NCBI GenBank assembly: GCA_900473795.1
Contig: UCMT01000007.1
Span: 1-64,000, forward strand
DNA from: Hyphomicrobiales bacterium
GTDB lineage: Bacteria; Pseudomonadota; Alphaproteobacteria; Rhizobiales; Rhizobiaceae
DNA length: 64,000 nucleotides
Reading direction: 5' to 3'
Shown: positions 46,087-54,044 of the stretch, one piece after another
Numbering within the stretch: position 1 is the first letter of the stretch
Layout: each line of letters starts with the position of its first letter
Notes under the pieces: model-generated
What the model was told of the DNA's origin: nothing
Seen by the model: the letters and a program-made list of their open reading frames with translations, nothing else
Databases searched by the model: none
Program-made: the position numbers and the translations under genes

Positions 46087-47091
46087 TCAAATAATGAGAG
46101 ACCGTTTTTTGGTGTCGGATGGATTTTCGCCGTAGGTAGCTCTATAGGTGGCGGAAAAGCGACCGAAATGACAGAAGCCCCACTTGCGGCATACCTCTCT
46201 GACCGACTGATGGTTCAAGGGATCCAGAAGATCCTGTCGGACCGCCTGTAAGCGTATTGTTCGCAGATAGGCCGCAGGCGTCGTTTGCTTGAAAGCGCGG
46301 AAGCCGTTTTCAAGAGCGCGAATGGAAACGCCGGCCGCCTCAGCCACCATCTGCGTTACAATGGGTCTGTCGAGGTTGGCCTGCATGAAGTCGATTGCGC
46401 GGCGGACGTGCCGGGGCGCGATGCTGAAGGGTTTCTCATCCAACAACGTCGAGAAGCGGTGCGGGATCGATCGTACTACCAGACCAGCGAGCACTTCGGT
46501 CAGTTGCGACAACGCGATCGGGGATTGGAGCAATGGTCCGTTGTCGCGCATCCCGATGACGAACGTGTGGACAACGCTGCCGATCAATTGGCCAGATCGG
46601 GTGGAAAGGTCCACCACAGGTGACAGGTCCAGCGCTCCGGTAAACGGTCTTTCAAATACCGTGGTAATAGTCTGTGCAATCACCGTCCAGTTCAGGCGAA
46701 GTACGTCTGACAGATGGGGTTCCCCCCTTACGTCAAAACGCTCTGCCTCGTGAGAGTTCACCAGCAGCATCCGGTTAGGGGCGCCTTCGATTATCCTTCC
46801 GCCGAGGGTTGCGTTGACTGCACCGGTGTGTGGTAAGATAAATGATAGCCATTCCGGAGTTTCGGGGACGGCTCTCAGCTGAAAGGCCGACGGATAGTGG
46901 CCTGTGACCACCGTTGTGGTACCAGCAGATCGGATATCTGATTTCCAGAGGAACGTTCGTGCCGGATCGGAAGGCCTGGCATCGAATGGGCCGAAATTTT
47001 TAGCGTAGGTCTCGACCATCTGCTCAAAAGTTGACCCTTGGAACCGGGGTGCAAAGCCAAATAATGCGTTTTCGGGCATGCAGGCAATCAA
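46087..47091 (-). CDS. AraC family transcriptional regulator (334 aa)
   Basis: The C-terminal ~100 residues contain the two AraC HTH motifs (AIDFMQANLDRPIVTQMVAE, then AAGVSIRALENGFRAFKQTT, and VREVCRKWGFCHFGRFSATY). The N-terminal ~200 residues match the AraC_binding_2 (cupin-like) sensor type (LPHTGAVNATLGGRIIEGAP). An ATG four codons inside (MPENALFG) is an alternative start; neither has a strong ribosome site. Regulators of this subgroup often control degradation of aromatic or amine compounds. No obviously linked target is adjacent. Confidence 0.88.
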   Translation of the reverse strand: MIACMPENALFGFAPRFQGSTFEQMVETYAKNFGPFDARPSDPARTFLWKSDIRSAGTTTVVTGHYPSAFQLRAVPETPEWLSFILPHTGAVNATLGGRIIEGAPNRMLLVNSHEAERFDVRGEPHLSDVLRLNWTVIAQTITTVFERPFTGALDLSPVVDLSTRSGQLIGSVVHTFVIGMRDNGPLLQSPIALSQLTEVLAGLVVRSIPHRFSTLLDEKPFSIAPRHVRRAIDFMQANLDRPIVTQMVAEAAGVSIRALENGFRAFKQTTPAAYLRTIRLQAVRQDLLDPLNHQSVREVCRKWGFCHFGRFSATYRATYGENPSDTKKRSLII

Positions 47092-47376
47092 TCGAAATAA
47101 GATGTTGCGGGAAATAACAAGGCAACGCCTCGTCGGTCGAAGGCGAATTGTTCATGCGAATGGAAGCAAATCCCGTGCCAAATTTCCGGGATGTAAGAGT
47201 GTTCACCCAAGGCTCGAAGGCAGTGCTATGCGGCCTCCTCGGCAGTCTCGGCCTCGATTTCGTCTGTTTCGCGCGTGGCCGCTTCTTAGAAAGGCCAGAA
47301 GCCGGCGAGATACGTGGCGGTTGCCTCCTCCCTGAGGCATCCACATCGATCGACAAGGGGCTTCGACTCGCAGGCC

Positions 47377-48300
47377 TCAAAGACCTTCAAAACGGTTCGT
47401 CAGCCAGTCTCTGAAAATCAAGGCGACTTTTCTGCGGTTCGGGGCACTTGGCGTTACCGCGTAGAAGCGCCTCCCTGTCTTCAGGGTGCGGTCAAGAGCA
47501 ATTACGAGGCGCTTATCTCGAATGGGCCTATCAATGAGAGGTCGCCAACCGAGCGCGATGCCTTCACCGTTTTCCGCAGCTTTCATCGCGACAAGGGAAT
47601 CGTTGACCTGCAGCGACGTTGGCAAAGTTGGCGGGGCGCCGACGCCTGTGGCTCGCAACCACTCGGCCCAACCGATCCTGAAGCGATACGGGTCAACGTA
47701 GTGTATAAGCCGATGAAACAAGATGTCGCTGGCAAGTGATAGAGGCTCGCTCTTCGCCAGATAATCCGGGCTGCAAACAGGCAATATTTCCTCGGCCCAC
47801 AGTGGAACGGCATCACAATCCGGCCAGTTTCCATCGCCAAGCCGAATGTGAACGTCGATGTTGCTCGTGGTCATAACTGGATCGCGGTCCAGGCACCTCA
47901 GGTCAATCATTAAGTCAGGATGGGTCTGGCGAAACTCCGGCAACCGCGGCATCAGCCACTCTGTTGCCATGACCGTAGAGGCGCTGATTACGAGCGTGTC
48001 TCGGCGCGGCATGCCGGCGATATCGTCAAGCGTCTCGGCGATCGAGGCAAATCCCCCCGATACCGCCGAATAAAGTCGCTGGCCTTGTGTTGTCAGGCTC
48101 AGGGCCCGCCTTTCCCGAACGAAAAGCGCGTGGCCGAGGGAAATCTCGAGTTGTCTGATCCCGTGACTGACCGCAGGCTGGGTGATGGACAGTTCCGTGG
48201 CGGCTTTCGAAAAGTTCAGATATCTCGCCGCAGCCTCGAACAGGATCAGGCTGTGGAGGGAGGGAATTGTCCGTCGTAGCGAATGACTATCATGGCTCAT
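47377..48300 (-). CDS. LysR family regulator, GcvA-like (307 aa)
   Basis: The HTH at residues 10-65 (IPSLHSLILFEAAARYLNFS, then KAATELSITQPAVSHGIRQL) is followed by an effector domain ending at about 300. The wording of the HTH and DNA-contact helices is that of the GcvA/AmpR-like subgroup. It is divergent from the flavoprotein gene at 48582 across ~280 bases, the classic LysR arrangement, so it probably regulates that gene in response to an amine-derived ligand. Confidence 0.9.
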   Translation of the reverse strand: MSHDSHSLRRTIPSLHSLILFEAAARYLNFSKAATELSITQPAVSHGIRQLEISLGHALFVRERRALSLTTQGQRLYSAVSGGFASIAETLDDIAGMPRRDTLVISASTVMATEWLMPRLPEFRQTHPDLMIDLRCLDRDPVMTTSNIDVHIRLGDGNWPDCDAVPLWAEEILPVCSPDYLAKSEPLSLASDILFHRLIHYVDPYRFRIGWAEWLRATGVGAPPTLPTSLQVNDSLVAMKAAENGEGIALGWRPLIDRPIRDKRLVIALDRTLKTGRRFYAVTPSAPNRRKVALIFRDWLTNRFEGL

Positions 48301-48581
48301 GTGTTCAAGTTCTTCGCCGTTCGAAAATTGTGGTGCACGGCATCCCTGTCACACGGTGCAAGACTGCGCGCCGATACAGAGACGAACACCTAATCGTTCT
48401 CGTGGTCAACAAGCCTAGCGGCCGATCCTCGACGGTCTTTGTCGATCTCGCCTCATACTTCCATGAATTTAATTGCCCTTTACGGGACCGCACCCTCGCC
48501 GGACAGTGTTCTCCAAGCGCCCGAACTCGACGTTGGGAGAACAGGCAGCAACAAAAATAAACCGTCATGGGAACAATTGAG

Positions 48582-50621
48582 ATGTCAAACGATCCGTTGC
48601 TCCAGCCGTTTCAACTCAAGCATTTGACACTCCGAAACAGGATGATGTCGACGGCGCACGAACCGGGATACACGGAGGATGGCCTCCCGAAGGAGCGCTA
48701 CCGTCTCTACCATTCGGAAAAGGCCAAAGGCGGGATAGCCATGACGATGATCGGCGGTTCGTCCGTCGTCGACATCGATAGTCCCCAGGCGTTCGGCAAT
48801 ATCCAACTCCACAAAGACGAGTCCGTGAAGTGGCTTCGAGAGCTTGCCGACGACGTTCACGACCACGGCGCTGCCGTGATGATTCAAATCACTCACCTCG
48901 GAAGCCGAACCAACTGGAACAAAGGCGATTGGCTTCCGATCATCGATGCTTCCCACATCCAGGAGCCCGCGCATCGCGCCTATCCCAAGGCGATGGAAGA
49001 TTGGGATTTCGAGCGCGTGATTACCGCATATGCCGACAGCGCCGAGCGGGTCAAAGACGCGGGGCTTGACGGTATCGAGCTTGAGTGCGCCTCGCATCTC
49101 ATCGCGCATTTTTGGTCTCCGGCAACAAACAAGCGGGATGATGAATACGGTGGCTCGCTCGAGAACCGGATGCGCCTGGTGAACGATATTCTAACCGCCA
49201 TCCGCAAGCGTATCGGCCTCGAGTTCATTGTCGGCGTCCGTATGGTCTGCGATGAGGTTTGGAATAAAGGGCTCTCGCGCGACGAAGGTGTGGAGATTGC
49301 CCTTCGATTGAAGGCGGGCGGATTGATCGATTTCGTCAACGTCATTCGCGGCCACGTCTCAGAAGACGAGGCCTTGAGTCATGTGATTCCGAACATGGGA
49401 ACCCCATCTGCTCCCCATCTCGATTTCGCCGGAGAGGTTCGTCGGGATGTGAAGATACCGACCTTCCATGCGGCAAGAATTCAGGACGTGGCGACCGCGC
49501 GACATGCGATCGCGAGCGGCAAGCTTGACATGGTCGCCATGACACGCGCGCACCTTGCCGATCCTCACATCATCCGCAAAGTGATCGAAGGGAAGGAGGA
49601 TCAAATTCGCCCCTGTGTCGGCATGGGGTACTGTATCGACTCCATCTACCCTGCTGGCAATGCCACGTGCGTGCACAATGCGGCGACTGGTCGGGAGGGC
49701 AGCCTCGCGCATGTGATCAGGAAGACCAACGGACCCATGCACAAGATTGTGGTCGTCGGAGCGGGACCGGGCGGTCTTGAGGCTGCACGGGTCGCAGCCG
49801 AGCGGGGCCACAAGGTCACGGTCTTTGAGGCTGGACCAAAAGCTGGCGGACAAATTCTAATAACCGCGGCACTGAAGCGACGTCGCGAAATCCTTGGGAT
49901 CGTGGACTGGCGCTTGTCTGAATGCGAGCGCCTTGGCGTCGAATTCCACTACAATCGCTTCGTCGATGAGAGTGACGTTGTGGCTGAAGAACCTGACGTC
50001 GTGGTCGTAGCTACGGGTGGACTGCCTAATGTTGACTGTCTTGAGGAAGGACAGGAGCTCGCGACGACCAGTTGGGACATCCTCGGCGGAAGCGTTCAGC
50101 CTGCAAAAAATGTGCTGGTCTACGACGACAATGGTTCGCACCCCGCCATGACGATCGCAGAGTTTCTGGTCGACGCGGGCTCGAATCTTGAAGTTGTCAC
50201 GCCTGCGCGAACCCTTGCGCCTGATATCGGGGCAACGAGCTACCCCGCCTATTTCCGTGCTCTCAACAAAGCGGGGGCAAAGATCACCTTGAACCTGCAC
50301 ATTGAGCGCCTCGAAAGTCGCGGCAACAGGATCGCAGCCATATTTTTCGACGAGTATGCCAAGCTCTGGGTCGAAAAAGAGGTGGACCAGGTTGTCGTCG
50401 AAAGCGGGACGAAGCCGATGGACGAACTCTATTTCTCGCTCAAGCCGCTCTCCCGGAACCAAGGTGAAATCGACTATCGGGCTTTCATAGCGGGCAAGCC
50501 GCAATTTGTAGCCAATAACCCCGGTGGAAAGTTTCAGCTGTTTCGGATTGGCGATGCGGTCGCAAGCAGGAACATCCACGCGGCCATATACGACGCGCAT
50601 CGATTCATGGCCGCGGTTTGA
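48582..50621 (+). CDS. Old Yellow Enzyme/FAD flavoprotein, amine-demethylase type (679 aa)
   Basis: It is built like trimethylamine dehydrogenase and DgcA. An N-terminal FMN TIM barrel (residues 1-340: PLLQPFQLKHLTLRNRMMST, EYGGSLENRMRLVNDILTAI) is followed by a Cys cluster for a 4Fe-4S centre (RPCVGMGYCIDSIYPAGNAT, then CVHNAA) and a C-terminal FAD/NAD domain (KIVVVGAGPGGLEAARVAAE near 390; NVLVYDDNGSHPAMTIAEFL). Such proteins demethylate dimethylglycine, stachydrine or related N-methyl compounds. The ATG at 48582 has GGGAAC nine bases upstream; an in-frame ATG at 48567 adds five residues. A betaine-type binding protein follows, which supports a quaternary-amine role. Confidence 0.87.
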   Translation: MSNDPLLQPFQLKHLTLRNRMMSTAHEPGYTEDGLPKERYRLYHSEKAKGGIAMTMIGGSSVVDIDSPQAFGNIQLHKDESVKWLRELADDVHDHGAAVMIQITHLGSRTNWNKGDWLPIIDASHIQEPAHRAYPKAMEDWDFERVITAYADSAERVKDAGLDGIELECASHLIAHFWSPATNKRDDEYGGSLENRMRLVNDILTAIRKRIGLEFIVGVRMVCDEVWNKGLSRDEGVEIALRLKAGGLIDFVNVIRGHVSEDEALSHVIPNMGTPSAPHLDFAGEVRRDVKIPTFHAARIQDVATARHAIASGKLDMVAMTRAHLADPHIIRKVIEGKEDQIRPCVGMGYCIDSIYPAGNATCVHNAATGREGSLAHVIRKTNGPMHKIVVVGAGPGGLEAARVAAERGHKVTVFEAGPKAGGQILITAALKRRREILGIVDWRLSECERLGVEFHYNRFVDESDVVAEEPDVVVVATGGLPNVDCLEEGQELATTSWDILGGSVQPAKNVLVYDDNGSHPAMTIAEFLVDAGSNLEVVTPARTLAPDIGATSYPAYFRALNKAGAKITLNLHIERLESRGNRIAAIFFDEYAKLWVEKEVDQVVVESGTKPMDELYFSLKPLSRNQGEIDYRAFIAGKPQFVANNPGGKFQLFRIGDAVASRNIHAAIYDAHRFMAAV

Positions 50622-50756
50622 TCACGGCCGTGGGTTTGAAGATCCGATCGCAGGAATTGCGTGCAGGCCGTTGGGACGACCTCGCCGCGCAATCATGGAG
50701 GCCAAGCGGACCGCTGGTGTTTCATGAAAAGGGGAACGAAAACTAGGAGCAAGAAA

Positions 50757-51608
50757 ATGAAGAAGTTCTGGAAAATGCTTTGTGCCGCGGCCATGGTTGG
50801 AATGACCATGCTGCCCGCGCATGCGGAAGAAAAGATCATCACCATCGGCACGATGCAGTGGGAAGACCTGGGGTCGATCACCGGTGTCACCAAGAAGGTA
50901 CTGGAAGATTCCGGCTACACCGTCAAAGTTGTGTCGTTCTCCGAATGGGGCATCGCCTACGCCGCTCTCGGCAAGGGCGATATTCAGGTTCTCGCCTCGC
51001 TGACCGACTACGTCGCACAGGACTATTGGGATAAGAACAAGAAGAAGCTGGAGAAGATATCGCCGGTTTCGTTTGGCCTGTACCAGGCTATTGCGGTTCC
51101 GAATTATGTGCCGATCGACTCCATGGAGCAGTTGAACGCCAACGCCGACAAGTTCGGCGGCAAGATCGTCGGTATCGAGCCGGGTTCAGGCCTCATGCGC
51201 GATGCCACCAACTCCGTCAAAACCTATGACCTCAAGCTACAGCTTGTCGAAGGCAGCACGGCTGCGATGACGGCTGAATTGAAGTCGGCCATCGACCGCA
51301 AGGAATGGATTGCCGTGACGCTCTGGGAACCGTCGTGGATGATGCAGAAGTACCCGGTCAAGTTTCTGAAAGACCCGAAGGCGATATTTCCGCTGGCGCA
51401 GACCTACAACTGGATAGCCAAGAGCGGCTTCTCCGCCGAGAACCCGCATGCGCGCGAAGTCATCGCCAGCGTCTATCTCCCACTCGCAGAAATCACCGCG
51501 ATATCAGGCGCAATCGCTGACGGCAAGACAATAGACGAGGCGGTCAAGGATTGGACCGACAGCCATGCCGACCTCTTGAAGCGTTGGGAGAATATCAAAT
51601 CGGAGTAA
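50757..51608 (+). CDS. glycine betaine/proline-type ABC substrate-binding protein (283 aa)
   Basis: A periplasmic OpuAC-family protein. The signal peptide is MKKFWKMLCAAAMVGMTMLP ... AHA-EE. The body has TIGTMQWEDLGSITGVTKKV, then VLASLTDYVAQDYW, then IVGIEPGSGLMRDATNSVKT and VTLWEPSWMMQKYPVKFLKD (aromatic residues for the quaternary ammonium box). ATG 50757 follows AGGAGC. No permease or ATPase gene is adjacent, so it must feed a transporter encoded elsewhere or be a leftover of a cassette. It is followed by a strong hairpin. Confidence 0.9.
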   Translation: MKKFWKMLCAAAMVGMTMLPAHAEEKIITIGTMQWEDLGSITGVTKKVLEDSGYTVKVVSFSEWGIAYAALGKGDIQVLASLTDYVAQDYWDKNKKKLEKISPVSFGLYQAIAVPNYVPIDSMEQLNANADKFGGKIVGIEPGSGLMRDATNSVKTYDLKLQLVEGSTAAMTAELKSAIDRKEWIAVTLWEPSWMMQKYPVKFLKDPKAIFPLAQTYNWIAKSGFSAENPHAREVIASVYLPLAEITAISGAIADGKTIDEAVKDWTDSHADLLKRWENIKSE

Positions 51609-51616
51609 CATCTAAC

Positions 51617-51648
51617 GGCCGGGCCGCTGAGCAATCGGCGGCCCGGCC
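51617..51648 (+). terminator. strong hairpin after binding-protein gene
   Basis: A perfect 11-bp GC stem, GGCCGGGCCGC with GCGGCCCGGCC, and a 10-base loop, 9 bases after the stop, followed by TGACTTTGC. A likely transcription terminator. Confidence 0.7.
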
Positions 51649-51666
51649 TGACTTTGCGTGGAGAGA

Positions 51667-52227
51667 TTACCCCGGAAGTGCTTGGAGATTTCGCATGACG
51701 GGTATCCGCAAGGCTTCGGGGTCTCGCATCTGCCCGTTACGGATTGAAGCCAATATTGACGAGGACCCCGACTTCCGACACGTCGAACTGCGTGTTTGGA
51801 TCGGATGTCTCGCAAGCTTTTGCAGTGCTTCAACGACCGCGACCGTGTGCCGGCTGTTTCGACTTTGCGGAAGCATCCAGACTGCGATTGTTAGTTTAAG
51901 CGACGCAACCTCATTAAACGGTGCCACCAAAGCGCCGCTGGTCCGATAGGGCTGCACCAAGGATTTACGTCCCATGAGCACGCCCAATCCCAATAGAGCC
52001 TCTTCGGCGATTGCATATAACGAGAATCCTGGGCCAGAACGAGGAGCAAATGCCTGTTCTGACATTGCCGCAGCGCTCCAAATCTTCCAATCTTCCCAAC
52101 ATGTGCGATACAAGTCACGAGAGCTATCCCAGTGCTGCTCGATGAGTTGCGTGCTCATGGATTTCGATGGAGCTTTCGTTGTGAAGGAGCCGTCGTGCAC
52201 TGAGACGTGCCCCGAGATTTGATCCAA
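51667..52227 (-). pseudogene. LysR regulator, C-terminal fragment
   Basis: The readable part (WEDWKIWSAAAMSEQAFAPR, then SGPGFSLYAIAEEALLGLGV, then LMGRKSLVQPYRTSGALVAP) is the second half of a GcvA-type effector domain. The N-terminal HTH and the first half of the effector domain are absent, and the start of this frame (MDQISGHVSVHDGS) has no DNA-binding features. The last ~50 residues after QPIQTRSST are also not LysR-like. A dead remnant. Confidence 0.65.
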
Positions 52228-52291
52228 AGATGAAGATCACGTTTACCACCCCATCTTCGAGACCAATTGCCTCTAGGGTAAGGCGTGCAGC

Positions 52292-52715
52292 CTAGACGTC
52301 CACCGCTATCTGCAGGCCTTCGGGAGCGGCATACATCGCCATGTTTCGGCGCGACAAATCCAGATGCGCGCGGATCAGCGCTTCCGCGCGGTCTGCGTCA
52401 TGGTTTGCGATTGCGTCGATTTCGTCATGCTGACGCGATGCTTCACGGAGTTCCTCCAGCATTTTAGTGCTGTTTGGCTTGTAGAAGATCTTTGCGATGC
52501 GCGCGTGATCGATCGCTAGGCGGCGTAGAAAGGACGAAGACGTTGTTGGCGATCTCGCCTATGCGGAGGTGGAACCGATCATTGCAGAACACGACCGTCG
52601 ACGTCGTTGCGGTCAACCGCGTCGTCGCGAAAGTCGTCCTGTATTTCCCGCAGTCCTGCGATGTCGGCTTTTGTTGCGTGTTCAGCGGCCAGCCTTGTGG
52701 CCGCGCCTTCCATAC
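52292..52715 (-). pseudogene. GntR regulator, FCD-domain remnant
   Basis: Reading leftward, one frame gives GAATRLAAEHATKADIAGLR and EIQDDFRDDAVDRNDVDGRV. After a frameshift a second gives RLAIDHARIAKIFYKPNSTK and the ending ALIRAHLDLSRRNMAMYAAP ... GLQIAVDV before a stop at 52292. Together they are the C-terminal FCD domain of a GntR protein. The DNA-binding half is missing. It is part of a decayed region between two intact blocks. Confidence 0.6.
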
Positions 52716-52736
52716 ACGATAGCCGATTAAGATGGA

Positions 52737-52771
52737 TTGAGCCCGCGGCGCATAATGCGTCGCGGGCTCAA
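52737..52771. terminator. long inverted repeat
   Basis: TTGAGCCCGCGGCGCA pairs with TGCGTCGCGGGCTCAA (15 of 16 bases) around TAA. It is symmetrical enough to work in either direction. It could be a terminator of the lost genes or a small palindromic repeat. Confidence 0.5.
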
Positions 52772-52801
52772 TGAGCGAACTACATGGAGAGTGGAACGCT
52801 C

Positions 52802-53023
52802 TTAGCTCGCCATGACAGCGACTGACGCTTTTTGATGCGACCGTTTCATTCCGGCTCGCCTTCCCTCGTAAAACGCATAGGGTGCCTGCCTTGGGGCGAG
52901 GCCACCTCCGATCTCGACAAACGCGACGCCGAGATCAGCCAGTTCCAGCGCAAGCCAGTTTGCAGTAACATTGGTGGTCACAAAGACGAGGCTATCGGCA
53001 TCGCGCGGCCAAGGCATCGTCAT
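52802..53023 (-). pseudogene. flavoprotein (OYE/FAD) C-terminal fragment
   Basis: The frame reads PRDADSLVFVTTNVTANWLA, then LELADLGVAFVEIGGGLAPR, then QAPYAFYEGRRAGM. This is the terminal part of the NAD/FAD domain of amine-demethylating flavoproteins, comparable to the end of the enzyme at 48582. The upstream sequence to 53240 shows broken frames only. It suggests that a second demethylase gene once stood here. Confidence 0.5.
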
Positions 53024-53255
53024 TCACGACGATCTTCTCTCCCAGGTCGCGCTCACCGGTGACTATCTCTGGAACGAAATTGAGCGACCCAACGGGGGCC
53101 CAGTATCAACGGCCTTGCGCGCCAACATTTCCACCGATTCGAAGCCGCAGTCACACCGGCGTTGTCGGTCGAGTTCCGCCGCGGTGAAGAGGCCTACCTC
53201 CAGAGGGGATTGTGTCTGGTGCGCACCGTCCGAAGACTAAGAGATCGAGTTGGTC

Positions 53256-53492
53256 TCAGACGGTTTGGGTTGAGTTGTGCCGCGTCGCGTCGGCGATCAT
53301 CGCGAGGGCTGTGCCGCCCTTAGTTTCGGCCAGCAACCTTGCATGTAGAGCCTCCAGATAGTTGGTTATCTGGCGTACCTTGTCGCGTTCTTGTTGGAGC
53401 ATTTTCTGTACTTCGAGGTCCGCCGAAGCGATTGTATCGGCGTCCTGTCGACGGTTTTGGTTATCAGGTGAAAACATGATGGCACGGGACAT
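53256..53492 (-). CDS. small MCP/CheW-associated protein, unknown (78 aa)
   Basis: A homologue of the small gene at 45713. The core is DLEVQKMLQQERDKVRQITN, then YLEALHARLLAET, and the end is NSTQTV. It is mostly helical, with no signal peptide. AAGAGAAC precedes the ATG. It lies 75 bases downstream of cheW in the second receptor module, in the same order as in the first. Function unknown; physical association with receptor or CheW is a reasonable guess only. Confidence 0.65.
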   Translation of the reverse strand: MSRAIMFSPDNQNRRQDADTIASADLEVQKMLQQERDKVRQITNYLEALHARLLAETKGGTALAMIADATRHNSTQTV

Positions 53493-53567
53493 TTGATGTT
53501 CTCTTTTTGCCTGTTGCCAGTGCGGGCGGCTTCCGTATGGAAGCGGCCCGCGTTTGACGGTCAGAGC

Positions 53568-54044
53568 TCAGGCTGCACTCGCGGTGTCATCGAGATTGGC
53601 GAACATGTGGTCGAGGTCGAGGAAACAGACCATGCCGCGTTCGAGCGGAATGATCCCGTGGGAGAAGCGGGGATCGAAGCTTACCCCGAGATCGGGCACC
53701 GGTTGGATCTGGTCGCCTCGGATTGACAGGATGTCCGACACCTGGTCGACAACAAGACCAATGATACTTCGGCCCACTTCCGCGACGACGATGGCGGCGC
53801 GGGCTGTGTCGACATTGCTGCGAACCCCGAGCCGGGCGGCCAGGTCGATGATCGGGATGACCGATCCACGAAGATTCATCACGCCAATGACATCTGCCGG
53901 AGCATGGGGCAGCGGCGTTGCCGCTGCCCATCCCCGGATTTCCCGGATCGACGTGGTCTTGATGCAGAACTGCTGGTCACCGAGATGGAAGGCGATGATT
54001 TCCAGCGTTTCCGCCTGTCCGGGGGCCGAAGACGAACGCTGCAT
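53568..54044 (-). CDS. cheW: CheW chemotaxis coupling protein (158 aa)
   Basis: One CheW domain (LEIIAFHLGDQQFCIKTTSI, then VIGVMNLRGSVIPIIDLAAR, then GLVVDQVSDILSIRGDQIQP). The ATG at 54044 overlaps the TGA stop of the upstream mcp gene, exactly as in the other module. The two CheW proteins share long identical stretches and the same C-terminal pattern (GMVCFL-x-LDHMFANLD). Confidence 0.93.
   Translation of the reverse strand: MQRSSSAPGQAETLEIIAFHLGDQQFCIKTTSIREIRGWAAATPLPHAPADVIGVMNLRGSVIPIIDLAARLGVRSNVDTARAAIVVAEVGRSIIGLVVDQVSDILSIRGDQIQPVPDLGVSFDPRFSHGIIPLERGMVCFLDLDHMFANLDDTASAA

Noticed and set aside
46285-46753. Plus-strand frames opposite the AraC gene
   Set aside because: Shadows of a gene with clear AraC HTH motifs.
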